A stretch of DNA of 49,613 nt from JAVRLB01 sp049965455 (GTDB lineage: Archaea > Thermoplasmatota > Thermoplasmata > Thermoplasmatales > ARK-15), in contig JBMFWH010000005.1 of NCBI GenBank assembly GCA_049965455.1, positions 1-49,613 on the forward strand, in the 5' to 3' direction. A program made the translations under genes and the position numbers. How positions within the stretch are numbered: the first letter of the stretch is position 1; every line of letters starts with the position of its first letter. The notes beneath the pieces were generated by a model, which saw nothing but the letters and a program-made list of their open reading frames with translations, had not been told where the DNA came from and did not search any database. Shown here in pieces: positions 16,586 through 25,612 of this stretch.

Positions 16586-18126
16586 TGAAAGGCTCTGAGA
16601 TTTTCAGCAAAGTTTTGAAAGATTTAGATTTGTATCCAGTATTTGGAAACCCTGGAACTACAGAATTGCCGATGTTGAGAAATGTCAAAGACTATGTACT
16701 TACTCTCCATGATTCTATTGCTGTAGGGATGGCTGACGGAAGGTCACAGTTTCTGAGAAAGGCAAGCTTGGTAAATCTGCATACCTTACCTGGTCTTGCA
16801 AATTCTATGGCTTTTGTATATACTGCTAAACAGAATCATGCACCAATCGTTATAACTGCCGGGCAACAAGATACCAGACACATGTTTTATGAACCTATTC
16901 TGTACTATGATCTTATTTCAGTAATAGGTGACGCCGTTAAATACAAGTTTGAAGTACATAATGTTGAAGATATTGCCCCTGCCATAAAAAAAGCTAAAAG
17001 TATCGCTTTGACACCGCCGATGGGCCCAGTTTTTTTGTCTTTTCCTATGGATGTAATGGACCAGAATGCAAGCTATTCCAGATATGTTGAGCATAATTCA
17101 GAGTATAGTTTGTTAGATGTCGAATCAGTGCTAAAGATTGCAGATAGGTTTAATGCATCCAGGAATCCGGCAATTGTATTTGGATATGAAATCGACCTGT
17201 TTAATGCATTTAAAGAGGCTGAAGAATTAGCACAGCAAACTGGTTGCCCTGTTTATGGCGAGCCTCTCTCCAGCAGGTCCATTTTTAATTCTGATCATAG
17301 CTCTTACGCCGGAGACCTTATGCCAGGAACTACGCTGATAAACTTAAAGCTTTTAGAACATGACCTAATACTATTCGTTGGCGGGGACCTTACATTTTAT
17401 CCGTACTTACCTTCCCCACCATTGCCTGGTAAAGACCTAATTTTCGTTGGCTTTGGAGTGTCAAACAAGATCGGGGATTCTTACATTATGAACCCGAAGC
17501 TGTTTTTAAAAGAATTTAAGAAGCATGCACTTAAGAAATCTAATTTTAAAAGACCAGATGATCTTACGTTTGCAAACAAGGTAGCGAGAGAGAAAAAAGT
17601 GATGGGCGTAAGTTATGTAATGTACGTTGCAAAAAAATACTTTTCGGGGTATACAATAGTGGATGAATCAATTTCATCCTCCTATGTAGTCAGGTCCATT
17701 TTTGGATATGGGCAAAACCGTTATTTTACCGCAAAAAGTGGGCAATTGGGTTGGGCTAATGCCGCCTCGCTAGGCATAGCAATGCACAGCGATAAGGTGC
17801 TGGAGATCGTTGGTGATGGGGCTTTTATGTACACTGTTCAGAGCCTGTGGACCGCAAAAAAATATCATTTGCCAGTAAAATATCTGGTCTTGAATAATGG
17901 AGGATATAATATTTTAAAGAGCTTTGCAAAAAGCTATTACCCGGAGCTAGAAAATGCGGAATATCTAACTCTAAACCTAGAAATAGAAAACATAGTCAAA
18001 GGCTTTGGAATAGATGTTAGAGTCGCTGATTCTGGGTTGAAAGAAATAGAGTGGTTAAAAGAAGGAAATTATGCAAAAGTGCTGGTTGTGAACGTAGATA
18101 AAACCGTACCTAAATTATTCTTATAA
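16585..18126 (+). CDS. ThDP-dependent 2-oxoacid decarboxylase-like enzyme (benzoylformate decarboxylase-like)
   Basis: A 513-residue enzyme of the acetolactate synthase/benzoylformate decarboxylase family. The N-terminal domain starts VFGNPGTTELPML, close to the benzoylformate decarboxylase pattern. The active-site His lies in NLHTLPG (H66). The C-terminal ThDP-binding motif is GDGAFMYTVQSLW...NNGGYN. The catalytic glutamate that activates the cofactor is replaced: the sequence is TLHDSIAVGMADG, with Asp43 where the family has Glu. GGTGA lies four bases before the ATG, inside the dehydrogenase gene. It may decarboxylate or carboligate the 2-oxo acid handled by its partner; the reaction is unknown. 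Confidence 0.85.
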   Translation: MKGSEIFSKVLKDLDLYPVFGNPGTTELPMLRNVKDYVLTLHDSIAVGMADGRSQFLRKASLVNLHTLPGLANSMAFVYTAKQNHAPIVITAGQQDTRHMFYEPILYYDLISVIGDAVKYKFEVHNVEDIAPAIKKAKSIALTPPMGPVFLSFPMDVMDQNASYSRYVEHNSEYSLLDVESVLKIADRFNASRNPAIVFGYEIDLFNAFKEAEELAQQTGCPVYGEPLSSRSIFNSDHSSYAGDLMPGTTLINLKLLEHDLILFVGGDLTFYPYLPSPPLPGKDLIFVGFGVSNKIGDSYIMNPKLFLKEFKKHALKKSNFKRPDDLTFANKVAREKKVMGVSYVMYVAKKYFSGYTIVDESISSSYVVRSIFGYGQNRYFTAKSGQLGWANAASLGIAMHSDKVLEIVGDGAFMYTVQSLWTAKKYHLPVKYLVLNNGGYNILKSFAKSYYPELENAEYLTLNLEIENIVKGFGIDVRVADSGLKEIEWLKEGNYAKVLVVNVDKTVPKLFL

Positions 18127-18130
18127 ACAC

Positions 18131-18143
18131 AAAAATAAAAAAA
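18131..18143 (-). terminator. T-tract terminator of the amino-acid permease gene
   Basis: On the minus strand seven T, one A, one T... reading into a second T5 run follow the permease stop within 20 bases. The convergent ThDP-enzyme gene ends 28 bases from the permease stop, so the gap is very short. Confidence 0.4.
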
Positions 18144-18154
18144 GGGATGGATAT

Positions 18155-20110
18155 TTATTCTGCCTGTTCTAATTCCTTTTGTTCTTCTATCACATCTTCC
18201 ATATCTTCGGTCTTATATGTTGCCCTGAGCCCAAATACATATATTATTGCAAAGACAATGATCATCAGTATCGTATCGTAAGGATAACCAAGCAATGCGT
18301 TTGGTGCGGTAGTAACTATTTTTGCAGGGCCGTGTTTCTGGATAATTGGTACTGTTTTTGTGAATAAAAGTGTATATCCATATGAACCTATGTATGAGAT
18401 AAGATATGAAAAGAATATGAATATCAAGAGCCAGTACGATGACTTGAACATTTTTTTGTGCTCTTCCTTAACCTTTCTCTGTGTTAACAATGTAATGCCG
18501 AATATCAGTATCAGTTGAATTACCCATATAACTATGAAGTATTTTTCATTAGTAGCCAAAGTTTCTGACGATGATGGATATAATACATAAAAGTATTCAA
18601 ATAGATCCAAAATAGCGGCAATGATCACTCCGATAATACCTACTGTATACGCATATGCTTTTGATAGCTCTAGCTTAACTGTTCCGTACAGGAAATAGAA
18701 TAAAGGAATGCCCACAAATATTGTCGAGTATACAAGCCCTAACGTTTTTATTCCAGACCAATATACAATCAATCCAGCACCTATAAATGCAATAGGTGCA
18801 ACAACTCCTGCCATTCTTAGCTTAAATGGCCTTTTAAGTTCCGGTGCATGTTTCCTAAATGCGAAGATTGCTATTGGGCCTATCACATAAGTGAGCACTG
18901 TTATGCTGGTAATAAATCCAACAAACACGTACCAAGAAGAGAAACTAAGTAGTAGCACTATGCCAACAAATAATGTTAATAAAAGAGCATATAATGGAAC
19001 TCTGCTTTTTTGAGTTACATTTAAAAATGTTCTTGGAAACACGCCGTTTGAGGATATTCCGTAAGCTACCCTTGCTGTGTTACCTTCATATATCCAGCCC
19101 GTACCTGATGGAGATATCCAAGCATCAATCATTAAGAAATAAGAAAACGCAATAATTCCAGCGATACCGCTATATTTGAGGATCGACAATAACGGCGTTG
19201 AGCCTAACTCATTTGCAGGCCCTATTGTAGACCACTGCCCAACAACTACACCTGCACTGGTCCAGTTAATAGCGCCAATAAAAGCAAGTTCTATCAGCAC
19301 ATAAATTATCATTGCTATCAGCACAGAAAATATTGTTGCTCTCGGTATATCTCTCTGTGGATTTCTAGCTTCTCCACCGAACTGTAAAGCCTGCCTGAAA
19401 CCGATATATGAAAATATTACGCCCGTGGTTGGAATTGCATATAATATCATTGAAGATCCGTATGGCATGAATCCAAATCCTGTTAAATTATCACTGTGGT
19501 ACAAAAATATGAATACTATGATGAATGTAATAATTGGGATCATCACTTTGAACCATGTCACATATGTATTGAATTTGCCTAAAAATTTGATTCCTAGATA
19601 GTTCAAGAAGAAATATATAACCATAAGGACTATTCCAAACAAGATACCGAGGGTCGTCAAATGCCCGATTCCAGAAACTGCTTTTAAAGTACTGGGTAAA
19701 TAGCTATTTGCATAAATTAGCGTTGCTTCTGCCTCTACCGGTGGCATGCTAGCAGCACCTAAAAAGTAAGCCCAGCTGACTATATACCCTGTATATCCAC
19801 CTAATGCAAGCTGTGGATATCTGACTATTGCACCGCTTTTAGGTATTGCACTGGATATCTCTGCGAAGGTAAGTGCTATAAATAGTATAATTATTCCACC
19901 TATAATCCATGATATAATTATGGCAGGACCTGCTATTGACGCACCGTATGCAATTGCAACAAGCCATCCAGAACCTATCATACCTCCTAATGACAAGAAA
20001 AATAGATCCTGAAATGACAGCGCCTTTCTTAGTTTTGTATCTGATCGTATTGATACTTTCTCTGCTATCTGCTCTGCTGCTGTTTTACTTTCATCGTTCG
20101 TATAATTCAC
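18155..20110 (-). CDS. APC-superfamily amino acid permease
   Basis: A secondary transporter of amino acids or related amines. The N-terminal SFQDLFFLSLGGMIGSGWLV block is the helix-1 signature of the APC family, followed by ISWIIGGIIILFIALTFAEISSAIPKSG in helix 2 and the GGEARNPQRDIPRA loop. At 651 residues it is longer than the usual 450-550; the extra length is C-terminal, with several added membrane segments and an acidic tail. It begins with GTG at 20110, about 25 bases after AATTATATA, consistent with a leaderless GTG start. It is monocistronic. Confidence 0.88.
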   Translation of the reverse strand: MNYTNDESKTAAEQIAEKVSIRSDTKLRKALSFQDLFFLSLGGMIGSGWLVAIAYGASIAGPAIIISWIIGGIIILFIALTFAEISSAIPKSGAIVRYPQLALGGYTGYIVSWAYFLGAASMPPVEAEATLIYANSYLPSTLKAVSGIGHLTTLGILFGIVLMVIYFFLNYLGIKFLGKFNTYVTWFKVMIPIITFIIVFIFLYHSDNLTGFGFMPYGSSMILYAIPTTGVIFSYIGFRQALQFGGEARNPQRDIPRATIFSVLIAMIIYVLIELAFIGAINWTSAGVVVGQWSTIGPANELGSTPLLSILKYSGIAGIIAFSYFLMIDAWISPSGTGWIYEGNTARVAYGISSNGVFPRTFLNVTQKSRVPLYALLLTLFVGIVLLLSFSSWYVFVGFITSITVLTYVIGPIAIFAFRKHAPELKRPFKLRMAGVVAPIAFIGAGLIVYWSGIKTLGLVYSTIFVGIPLFYFLYGTVKLELSKAYAYTVGIIGVIIAAILDLFEYFYVLYPSSSETLATNEKYFIVIWVIQLILIFGITLLTQRKVKEEHKKMFKSSYWLLIFIFFSYLISYIGSYGYTLLFTKTVPIIQKHGPAKIVTTAPNALLGYPYDTILMIIVFAIIYVFGLRATYKTEDMEDVIEEQKELEQAE

Positions 20111-20338
20111 CTCATTATAGTTATGTTCTAAACTGTATATAATTTTTATGATTGATTGACCTTGTCAAATGTCTGTTAACTGTTATCATATGCCTGTAAT
20201 ATACAGTTTGATAAATAATATTTTTCCATCAATTTTGGAGGTAAGACTCTCAATTTTTTATTAATAATACATATTTTTATCATATTCTATTTCTTGTTAT
20301 GTGTTTACTCATTACAAAAAACAATTAAAAATTGATAA

Positions 20339-20378
20339 TGTTTTAAAAATATGATCTGTTTTAAAAATATTTATATAG
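20339..20378 (+). promoter_or_regulatory. Direct-repeat operator candidate and TATA box before the FilR1-type regulator
   Basis: TGTTTTAAAAATAT occurs twice, at 20339-20352 and 20357-20370, an 18-base period. The second copy runs into ATTTATATAG (20369-20378), a TATA box about 30 bases before the ATG at 20406. A repeat this close to the TATA box would suit autorepression. The gap 20111-20338 shows nothing else recognisable. Confidence 0.4.
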
Positions 20379-20405
20379 CCTAAGGTTAATGAATATAAAA
20401 TAAGT

Positions 20406-21185
20406 ATGGAAAAAAACAAGATAGATTTATCAGAACTGTTATTTGAACTTTCTAATGAGCAGAGATTGAAGATATTGAGTATATTGAGTTGCCATAATCA
20501 AAACTTAAAAGATTTTTCCAAAAACATGACTATACCGAAACCGGAAATTTATAGAAACTTAAAAAGATTGATATCTGCCGGCATCATTTATAAGGATAAT
20601 AAAAATGAGTATGCCCTTACTTCCAGCGGAAAGATCATCATGGCCCAGCTTCAAAACTTTTTATTTTTGGAACGTTATAGCAACATTCTGGAAAATCATG
20701 ACTTAAATTTTATACCCGTACAATTTCAGGCCTCTATCGGAGAGCTGAAAGACATCAAGATCGTAGAAGGGACCATTGAAGGATTTAACTTGACCGTGGA
20801 GAGATTTGGAAAAACGCATACATATGAGCATATTATGACAAAGGAAATTTTTACGTCATTTATTGATCCCATTAAAAGAATGATTGATCAAGGCGTAGAG
20901 ATTAAATTATTGATCCAGAAAAATGCAAAAAAAGAGTTTTTTGATGTTCTGGAAAGCATTGGATATAAAAGAAACGTAAAGATCAGAGCCAGGTTTGTGG
21001 ATACAGTTGAGATGGCAATATTGGTTGACGAGAACAGTGGAGAATTCAACATACCTTTCTCAAATGGAGAAATAGATTACAGTAACACGTTTTATGCAGG
21101 AAAGGAAAACGAGATAAATTGGGTAAACAATTTATTCAGGTATTATTGGGATCACAAGACAGGAGATATGGAGATCGTTCTTTAG
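20406..21185 (+). CDS. Winged-helix transcriptional regulator with FilR1 (DUF1724) domain
   Basis: A 259-residue regulator. The N-terminal 80 residues form an ArsR-like winged helix (LSNEQRLKILSIL, IYRNLKRLISAGII). The remainder resembles the FilR1 middle domain found in many archaeal regulators, with EIFTSFIDPIKRMIDQGVEIKLLI and the VDTVEMAILVDE strand pair. The 3' end overlaps the convergent MFS gene by four bases. That puts it next to the aminotransferase-kinase-RLP-MFS operon and makes it a candidate controller, but no direct evidence shows this. Confidence 0.8.
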   Translation: MEKNKIDLSELLFELSNEQRLKILSILSCHNQNLKDFSKNMTIPKPEIYRNLKRLISAGIIYKDNKNEYALTSSGKIIMAQLQNFLFLERYSNILENHDLNFIPVQFQASIGELKDIKIVEGTIEGFNLTVERFGKTHTYEHIMTKEIFTSFIDPIKRMIDQGVEIKLLIQKNAKKEFFDVLESIGYKRNVKIRARFVDTVEMAILVDENSGEFNIPFSNGEIDYSNTFYAGKENEINWVNNLFRYYWDHKTGDMEIVL

Positions 21186-22357
21186 ATATCTGTTTCTTTT
21201 AATTTTACGATTAACGGAAATATTATTATAAACATTATGCCATCGAAGAGTAAAGCGTAAAAGTAGTCGTTGTTGGGGGAAATCGGCCCGACAGATCCCA
21301 TTACAATAGGTATCACAAATCCCCCGATCTGCCCCAATAACCATATTAGTGAAGTTGTAGATCCTGCTAGTTGAGGCCCTGATAAGAGAGTGCCCCAGTC
21401 AATCAAAAGCGGGAATGCACCTAACATGAAGAAACCAAGTAATGCGCTTATGGTAACCAGCAAATAAAAATTAGATACAAACGCGAATATCAATAAAATG
21501 GGGGTAGAAACTGCAAAAGCAAGATATACGAAAATCTTCCTTCTATGGAATTTAGTGACCATCCCGGGTATTATGGCACTTCCAAAAACTCCTGCAACAA
21601 CTATTGCAAGCCCGATAATTCCCATCTGTATATCACTGAAATTGAAATGTGTGAGAATCGGCGCTATCCATGTCAATATGCCATTAAAAATTCCCATTCC
21701 CACAAATGCAATTATTGCAAAAATTAATATTTGCCTTATTTTCAAGATCTTTAAGAAATTAAGTTTTGTCTCGCTCTTGATCTCCTTTGTTTTGCCTATC
21801 ATTATCAGGGATATTAAGAATATGAAGAATATTATTAAAGATGCTATTGTCGTGACGAATACAATGTTCTGTATGCTCATATACATGATCAGTACTGGTG
21901 GCAAGATCATTCCAAGAGCAACACCTACAAATATAGCTAACGATCCTAACCCTATAATTATCGGCGCCCTTTCTGGAGAATACTCGGATGTTGCAAGTTT
22001 AGAGACGCTATTGTTAAAAAAAGGTTGTGCTATGGCAATTCCAATCTGCCCCACTAACAGAAACGTGTATGTGCTTTGTGCAATCCTGATCGCTGAAAAA
22101 ACAGTCATGAATAACGCGCCTATTAACAGACTGAACTTATAGCCTTTTTTGTCTATTATAAGACCTGATGGTATGGAAACTATTACGTATACTATCGGGA
22201 AAACTATTGCCAATAACCCTACATCAAATACTGATACTTGATATGCCGACGCAACATTGTTGCTCAATGTTACAAAATTGATCCATAAAAATTGGTTTAG
22301 TGCAACTAATAAAAGGTACGATAAAAAAATAAAAGTGACTGAAAATTTAGTTTTCAT
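21182..22357 (-). CDS. MFS transporter, last gene of the RuBisCO-like protein operon
   Basis: A 12-helix major facilitator of 391 residues. Helix 2-3 carries IPSGLIIDKKGYKF, a variant of the MFS GxLaDrxGrk loop. The start ATG overlaps the stop of the upstream DUF6379-like gene (ATGA), so expression is coupled to the operon. By context it probably imports the organic acid or sugar degraded by the operon enzymes. Confidence 0.85.
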   Translation of the reverse strand: MKTKFSVTFIFLSYLLLVALNQFLWINFVTLSNNVASAYQVSVFDVGLLAIVFPIVYVIVSIPSGLIIDKKGYKFSLLIGALFMTVFSAIRIAQSTYTFLLVGQIGIAIAQPFFNNSVSKLATSEYSPERAPIIIGLGSLAIFVGVALGMILPPVLIMYMSIQNIVFVTTIASLIIFFIFLISLIMIGKTKEIKSETKLNFLKILKIRQILIFAIIAFVGMGIFNGILTWIAPILTHFNFSDIQMGIIGLAIVVAGVFGSAIIPGMVTKFHRRKIFVYLAFAVSTPILLIFAFVSNFYLLVTISALLGFFMLGAFPLLIDWGTLLSGPQLAGSTTSLIWLLGQIGGFVIPIVMGSVGPISPNNDYFYALLFDGIMFIIIFPLIVKLKETDI

Positions 22358-22719
22358 GCAACAGAATCCTGGACCGAGAAAGATATCTCTCCAAATTCTT
22401 TGGATTCAGTCTTTATGTCAATCTTGTACTGCGAAGGTGGTAATGGTTTATCTAGAACCTTCACCATTACTGAATTTCCGACCGAGAATTTTATGGGATT
22501 GCCTACATTAATATCCTCTGATTTTATAGAGCTCTCTCTAATTGATAAAGAGATGTTTTTCTGGTCTATAGGCTTCTCATTCAGATACAACTTTATTCCC
22601 GATATTATGGTTGCCTCTGCAAGCACATTTTTCAGCTCAAACTGATATCCGTTTTCTGTATTTTTAAGGCTATTTTTCACATATAGCTTCTTTAATAAAA
22701 ACGATGGCACACTTACCAT
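22354..22719 (-). CDS. Small DUF6379-like protein (resembles C-deglycosidase beta subunits)
   Basis: A 121-residue soluble protein predicted to be all beta. It begins MVSVPSFLLKKLYVKNSL, followed by a KNVLAEATIISGIKLYLNEKPI block, LPPSQYKIDI and a terminal GEISFSVQDS. This outline recalls the DUF6379 family, small partners of TIM-barrel enzymes in C-glycoside cleavage, and short haloarchaeal proteins often mislabelled HMG-CoA reductase. That assignment is from memory. GGTGA (22729-22725) lies five bases before ATG 22719. It lies between the RuBisCO-like protein (18 bases) and the MFS transporter (overlap). Confidence 0.55.
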   Translation of the reverse strand: MVSVPSFLLKKLYVKNSLKNTENGYQFELKNVLAEATIISGIKLYLNEKPIDQKNISLSIRESSIKSEDINVGNPIKFSVGNSVMVKVLDKPLPPSQYKIDIKTESKEFGEISFSVQDSVA

Positions 22720-22737
22720 TTTTTTCACCTCTTTTTA

Positions 22738-24093
22738 TTATTCACCTACTATTTTTCTTAGTTCTTTTATAGATTTTAGCATGTCCTCTATTGCCATTGC
22801 CACTTCTGCATTTTCTTCCGCTATGCTGTCAATGGTTTTTCCGCTTATTATGGCATCTATTATGACTCTGAACGCCCGGGCTCCAGCAGCCGGACCGTTA
22901 GAGTGCCCATGTATGGCGCCTCCAGCAGCTATGATTACATCTTTTCCAAAATCTTCTATTATGTCAGGCACCATTGGATGTGCAATCCCACCACTTGGTG
23001 CTGGGAATGTAGGCTTTAAATTATGGAATATGTCAGTCATTGCTCTTCCTGTTCTTATCGCTTTTTCTTTAAGATAAAATGCCTTCCCGTATGGAGCAGG
23101 AAAGATCATCATGTCCGCGCCTGCCAATCTTGGTAACTTTCCTAAAATTATAGGAGAAGTAACACCGTACAATGGTGATTGATACATAGTCCCTGCAAAG
23201 TCCATGTGCGCTAAGATCGGTACTTTTATGCTGCTATCTTCTGCCAGTGCTTGCAGAGCGGGAAAACCCGCTGTATAAACATTCACCATCAGTGCGTTAG
23301 CTCCGAGATCAAGCACTTTTTCTGCATTTTCAATGATTTTAGGGTATGTGTCCGTTATGTTAATTGTGTACAGGGTTTTCTCGCCTTTTTCTGAACTTGC
23401 TCTGTCAGCTGCTTCCATATATTTAACAATGCGATCTTCCAGCCTGTTAAATGATGCGTTTGCGAGTAACTCATCATCCTTTATGATATCTACACCTCCT
23501 TTTGCAGCCTCATAGAAATATTTTGCACCGATGTCCGGAGGAAAACCTGTGCAGGGTTTGATCATGTTTAATAACAAAGGCCTTTCTTTCACATTTAAAA
23601 GCTTTCTTATGCCCTCAATGCCGAACTTGGGCCCTTTGAACCCTTTTACAAAGCTTTCTGGAAATTCTATGTCCAAAACTTTTATCTGTCCGGCAAGAGA
23701 TATATTTCCTACAACCGTAGAAAGCATCATCGGTATCTGCATTCCAAAATTTATGAATGGAAATGCAATTCTTACCACATAGCTCCTCTCTTTGACATCT
23801 TCTGGAACTTCAGTTTCATAATCTGGCAATTCGTAGATACCTATTACCTTTGCGACAGATTGCATTCTCACTTCTGCAGTCTCACCCGGTACCGGTAGCC
23901 ATGTTCCTGTCGATTGCTCTATTGCCAGCGCTTTTGACAGCTCTCTTATTTTCCATGCTCTCTTTGTTTTTAACAGGTATGTTCCTACCACATACTCTTC
24001 TTTATCTATGCCCTCAGGCAAAGATTCTGGATCGGATAATTTTTCAACTAAATTCGCTTCACCATACAATTTTTTCAAATACTCTTTATCCAT
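22738..24093 (-). CDS. RuBisCO-like protein (form IV), not a true carboxylase
   Basis: A 451-residue RuBisCO large-subunit homologue. Spinach-numbered residues retained: E60 (E59 in IEQSTGTW), N123 (N130), K175 (K179 in MIKPCTG), the metal-binding K201-D203-E204 (K205-D207-E208 in IKDDELL), H294 (H296), K334 (K337) and S379 (S367 in PSGGI). Residues lost: K177 is Cys181, R295 is Met297, H327 is Ile330. Magnesium-enolate chemistry on a phosphorylated substrate is therefore plausible, CO2 fixation is not. The sequence may belong to the acid-mine-consortium clade (IV-AMC). ATG 24093 lies five bases after GGTGA. It is 15 bases from the kinase gene. Confidence 0.88.
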   Translation of the reverse strand: MDKEYLKKLYGEANLVEKLSDPESLPEGIDKEEYVVGTYLLKTKRAWKIRELSKALAIEQSTGTWLPVPGETAEVRMQSVAKVIGIYELPDYETEVPEDVKERSYVVRIAFPFINFGMQIPMMLSTVVGNISLAGQIKVLDIEFPESFVKGFKGPKFGIEGIRKLLNVKERPLLLNMIKPCTGFPPDIGAKYFYEAAKGGVDIIKDDELLANASFNRLEDRIVKYMEAADRASSEKGEKTLYTINITDTYPKIIENAEKVLDLGANALMVNVYTAGFPALQALAEDSSIKVPILAHMDFAGTMYQSPLYGVTSPIILGKLPRLAGADMMIFPAPYGKAFYLKEKAIRTGRAMTDIFHNLKPTFPAPSGGIAHPMVPDIIEDFGKDVIIAAGGAIHGHSNGPAAGARAFRVIIDAIISGKTIDSIAEENAEVAMAIEDMLKSIKELRKIVGE

Positions 24094-24108
24094 CTCAATC
24101 ACCAACCT

Positions 24109-25608
24109 CTAACTGTTCAAATTTTCAAATACCTCTTTCAACGAAGAATATATTTTCTTATAATTTTCAAAAAGCTTGTCGTATACATATGCAGTCTCTG
24201 GATTCTGAACAAAAGTTGTATCGATCTTTATCAAACTCTCTGTTTCTTCAACATTTTTAAGATATCCTAATCCTAGCAATGTTAGCATTGCACTACCCCT
24301 GAGCGTCACGTTTTGTGGATCTGCTACCCTATTCACTTCCATCTTTAGCATATCTGACAGAATCTGCATCCATGCTTCACTTTTCGCGCCTCCACCTACC
24401 ACGTTTATGGATGTGAAATTTACGCCTGCCTCCGAGATTCCCTCAACCATCCACCTTGCATTCATTGCAATGCCTTCCATCACAGACCTAGAAAGATCAT
24501 TTATATTATGGTCCAGACTCAAATTTACAAATCCGCCTCGTGCATATACATCCAGTACGGGAGATCGCTCTCCATATAGCCAAGGTAGGAAAATAAGGTT
24601 TTTTGACCCCGGTTTCGATCTTGATACACACGCATTAATTTCCCTGTAAGCATTGTCATCTTTTGCGTTATATATATTTGACATGAACCAGTCAAGGCAA
24701 GACCCTGCACTTTCTGATTCTGATATCAAAAGCCATTTTCCAGGAATAGCAGAATAAACACTTCCAATTCCTCTTTCTTCATTCATTAGAGGATCTGATA
24801 CATGCGTGCTGACCCAGCTAGAAGTACCGAGATAGTAATGTGCTTTCCCGTCCCTGACCGCTCCTGCGCCAAACGGTGTAACAAACGCGTCACCTGACCC
24901 ATTTATCACTTCTGCCTCTTTGCTGATCCCTATATTCAACAGCTTCTCGTTTTTTAAATTTCCTATAACGCTTTTAGTTTCAGTAATGACTGGCAGTTTG
25001 TCTACGGTTGTGCCAATGATGTTGCAAAGCGTTTCAGACCAATTTTTAATTCTTACGTCTATCAGCCCCCTCACGGCTGCAGTGCTGATATCTGTTACTA
25101 TGTTGTTGGTCAATCTATATATTATGTAATCTTTCACATCTAAGAAATACCTGGTTTTATCAAAAATTTCAGGCTCGTGATTTTTTAGCCATAAAATTTT
25201 GGCTATAACATCTTTTCCGGTTGGTATTCCACCAGTCATTTCAAGAAAATCCATGACTGAAATGCTGGATAATATCTCTTCTGCTTCTTGCTCGGCCCTT
25301 GAATCTAGCCAGATTATCGCGTTTCTTAAATGTTTCATGTTCGCATTCACGGGCACTAGTCCCATCAACTGCCCAGTAACTCCAATGCCTTTTATGTTTA
25401 CCTGCTTCATCCTCTTCAAGATCTCTTTTGATAACTCTACTATAAAATGCATCCATTTTTCTGGATCTTGTTCAGCCAATCCTTCAGCTGGATAATTTAT
25501 GTCCATTCCCCTTGATGACTCTGCAACTTTTACTCCTTGCTCATTATAAACACCTGCTTTGAGCTTGCTTGTGCCTATATCAAAGACTAAAATCTGGTCC
25601 TCGTTCAT
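24109..25608 (-). CDS. FGGY-family carbohydrate kinase (xylulokinase-like)
   Basis: A 499-residue sugar or sugar-acid kinase. The N-terminal phosphate-binding motif is FDIGTSKLKAGVY (residues 9-21), followed by GVTGQLMGLV. The catalytic Asp is D240 in NGSGDAFVTPFGAGA. The second ATPase domain has YLGTSSWVS, PWLYGERSPVLD and the adenosine motif VVGGGAKSEAW. It most resembles xylulokinase/gluconokinase-type members. Second gene of the operon, four bases after the aminotransferase stop with a GGAGG Shine-Dalgarno inside it. It would supply the phosphorylated substrate for the RuBisCO-like protein. Confidence 0.88.
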   Translation of the reverse strand: MNEDQILVFDIGTSKLKAGVYNEQGVKVAESSRGMDINYPAEGLAEQDPEKWMHFIVELSKEILKRMKQVNIKGIGVTGQLMGLVPVNANMKHLRNAIIWLDSRAEQEAEEILSSISVMDFLEMTGGIPTGKDVIAKILWLKNHEPEIFDKTRYFLDVKDYIIYRLTNNIVTDISTAAVRGLIDVRIKNWSETLCNIIGTTVDKLPVITETKSVIGNLKNEKLLNIGISKEAEVINGSGDAFVTPFGAGAVRDGKAHYYLGTSSWVSTHVSDPLMNEERGIGSVYSAIPGKWLLISESESAGSCLDWFMSNIYNAKDDNAYREINACVSRSKPGSKNLIFLPWLYGERSPVLDVYARGGFVNLSLDHNINDLSRSVMEGIAMNARWMVEGISEAGVNFTSINVVGGGAKSEAWMQILSDMLKMEVNRVADPQNVTLRGSAMLTLLGLGYLKNVEETESLIKIDTTFVQNPETAYVYDKLFENYKKIYSSLKEVFENLNS

Positions 25609-25612
25609 TGCT

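Noticed and set aside
21498..22142. 214-residue plus-strand reading frame
   Set aside because: Antisense to the MFS transporter. Hydrophobic codons on one strand give an artificial frame on the other; it has no promoter or family signature.
22354..22719. HMG-CoA reductase annotation
   Set aside because: Short archaeal proteins of this look carry that name in some databases, but at 121 residues there is no catalytic or NADPH-binding domain.
22738..24093. A true carbon-fixing RuBisCO (form III)
   Set aside because: K177, R295 and H327 equivalents are replaced; these are needed for carboxylation of RuBP.
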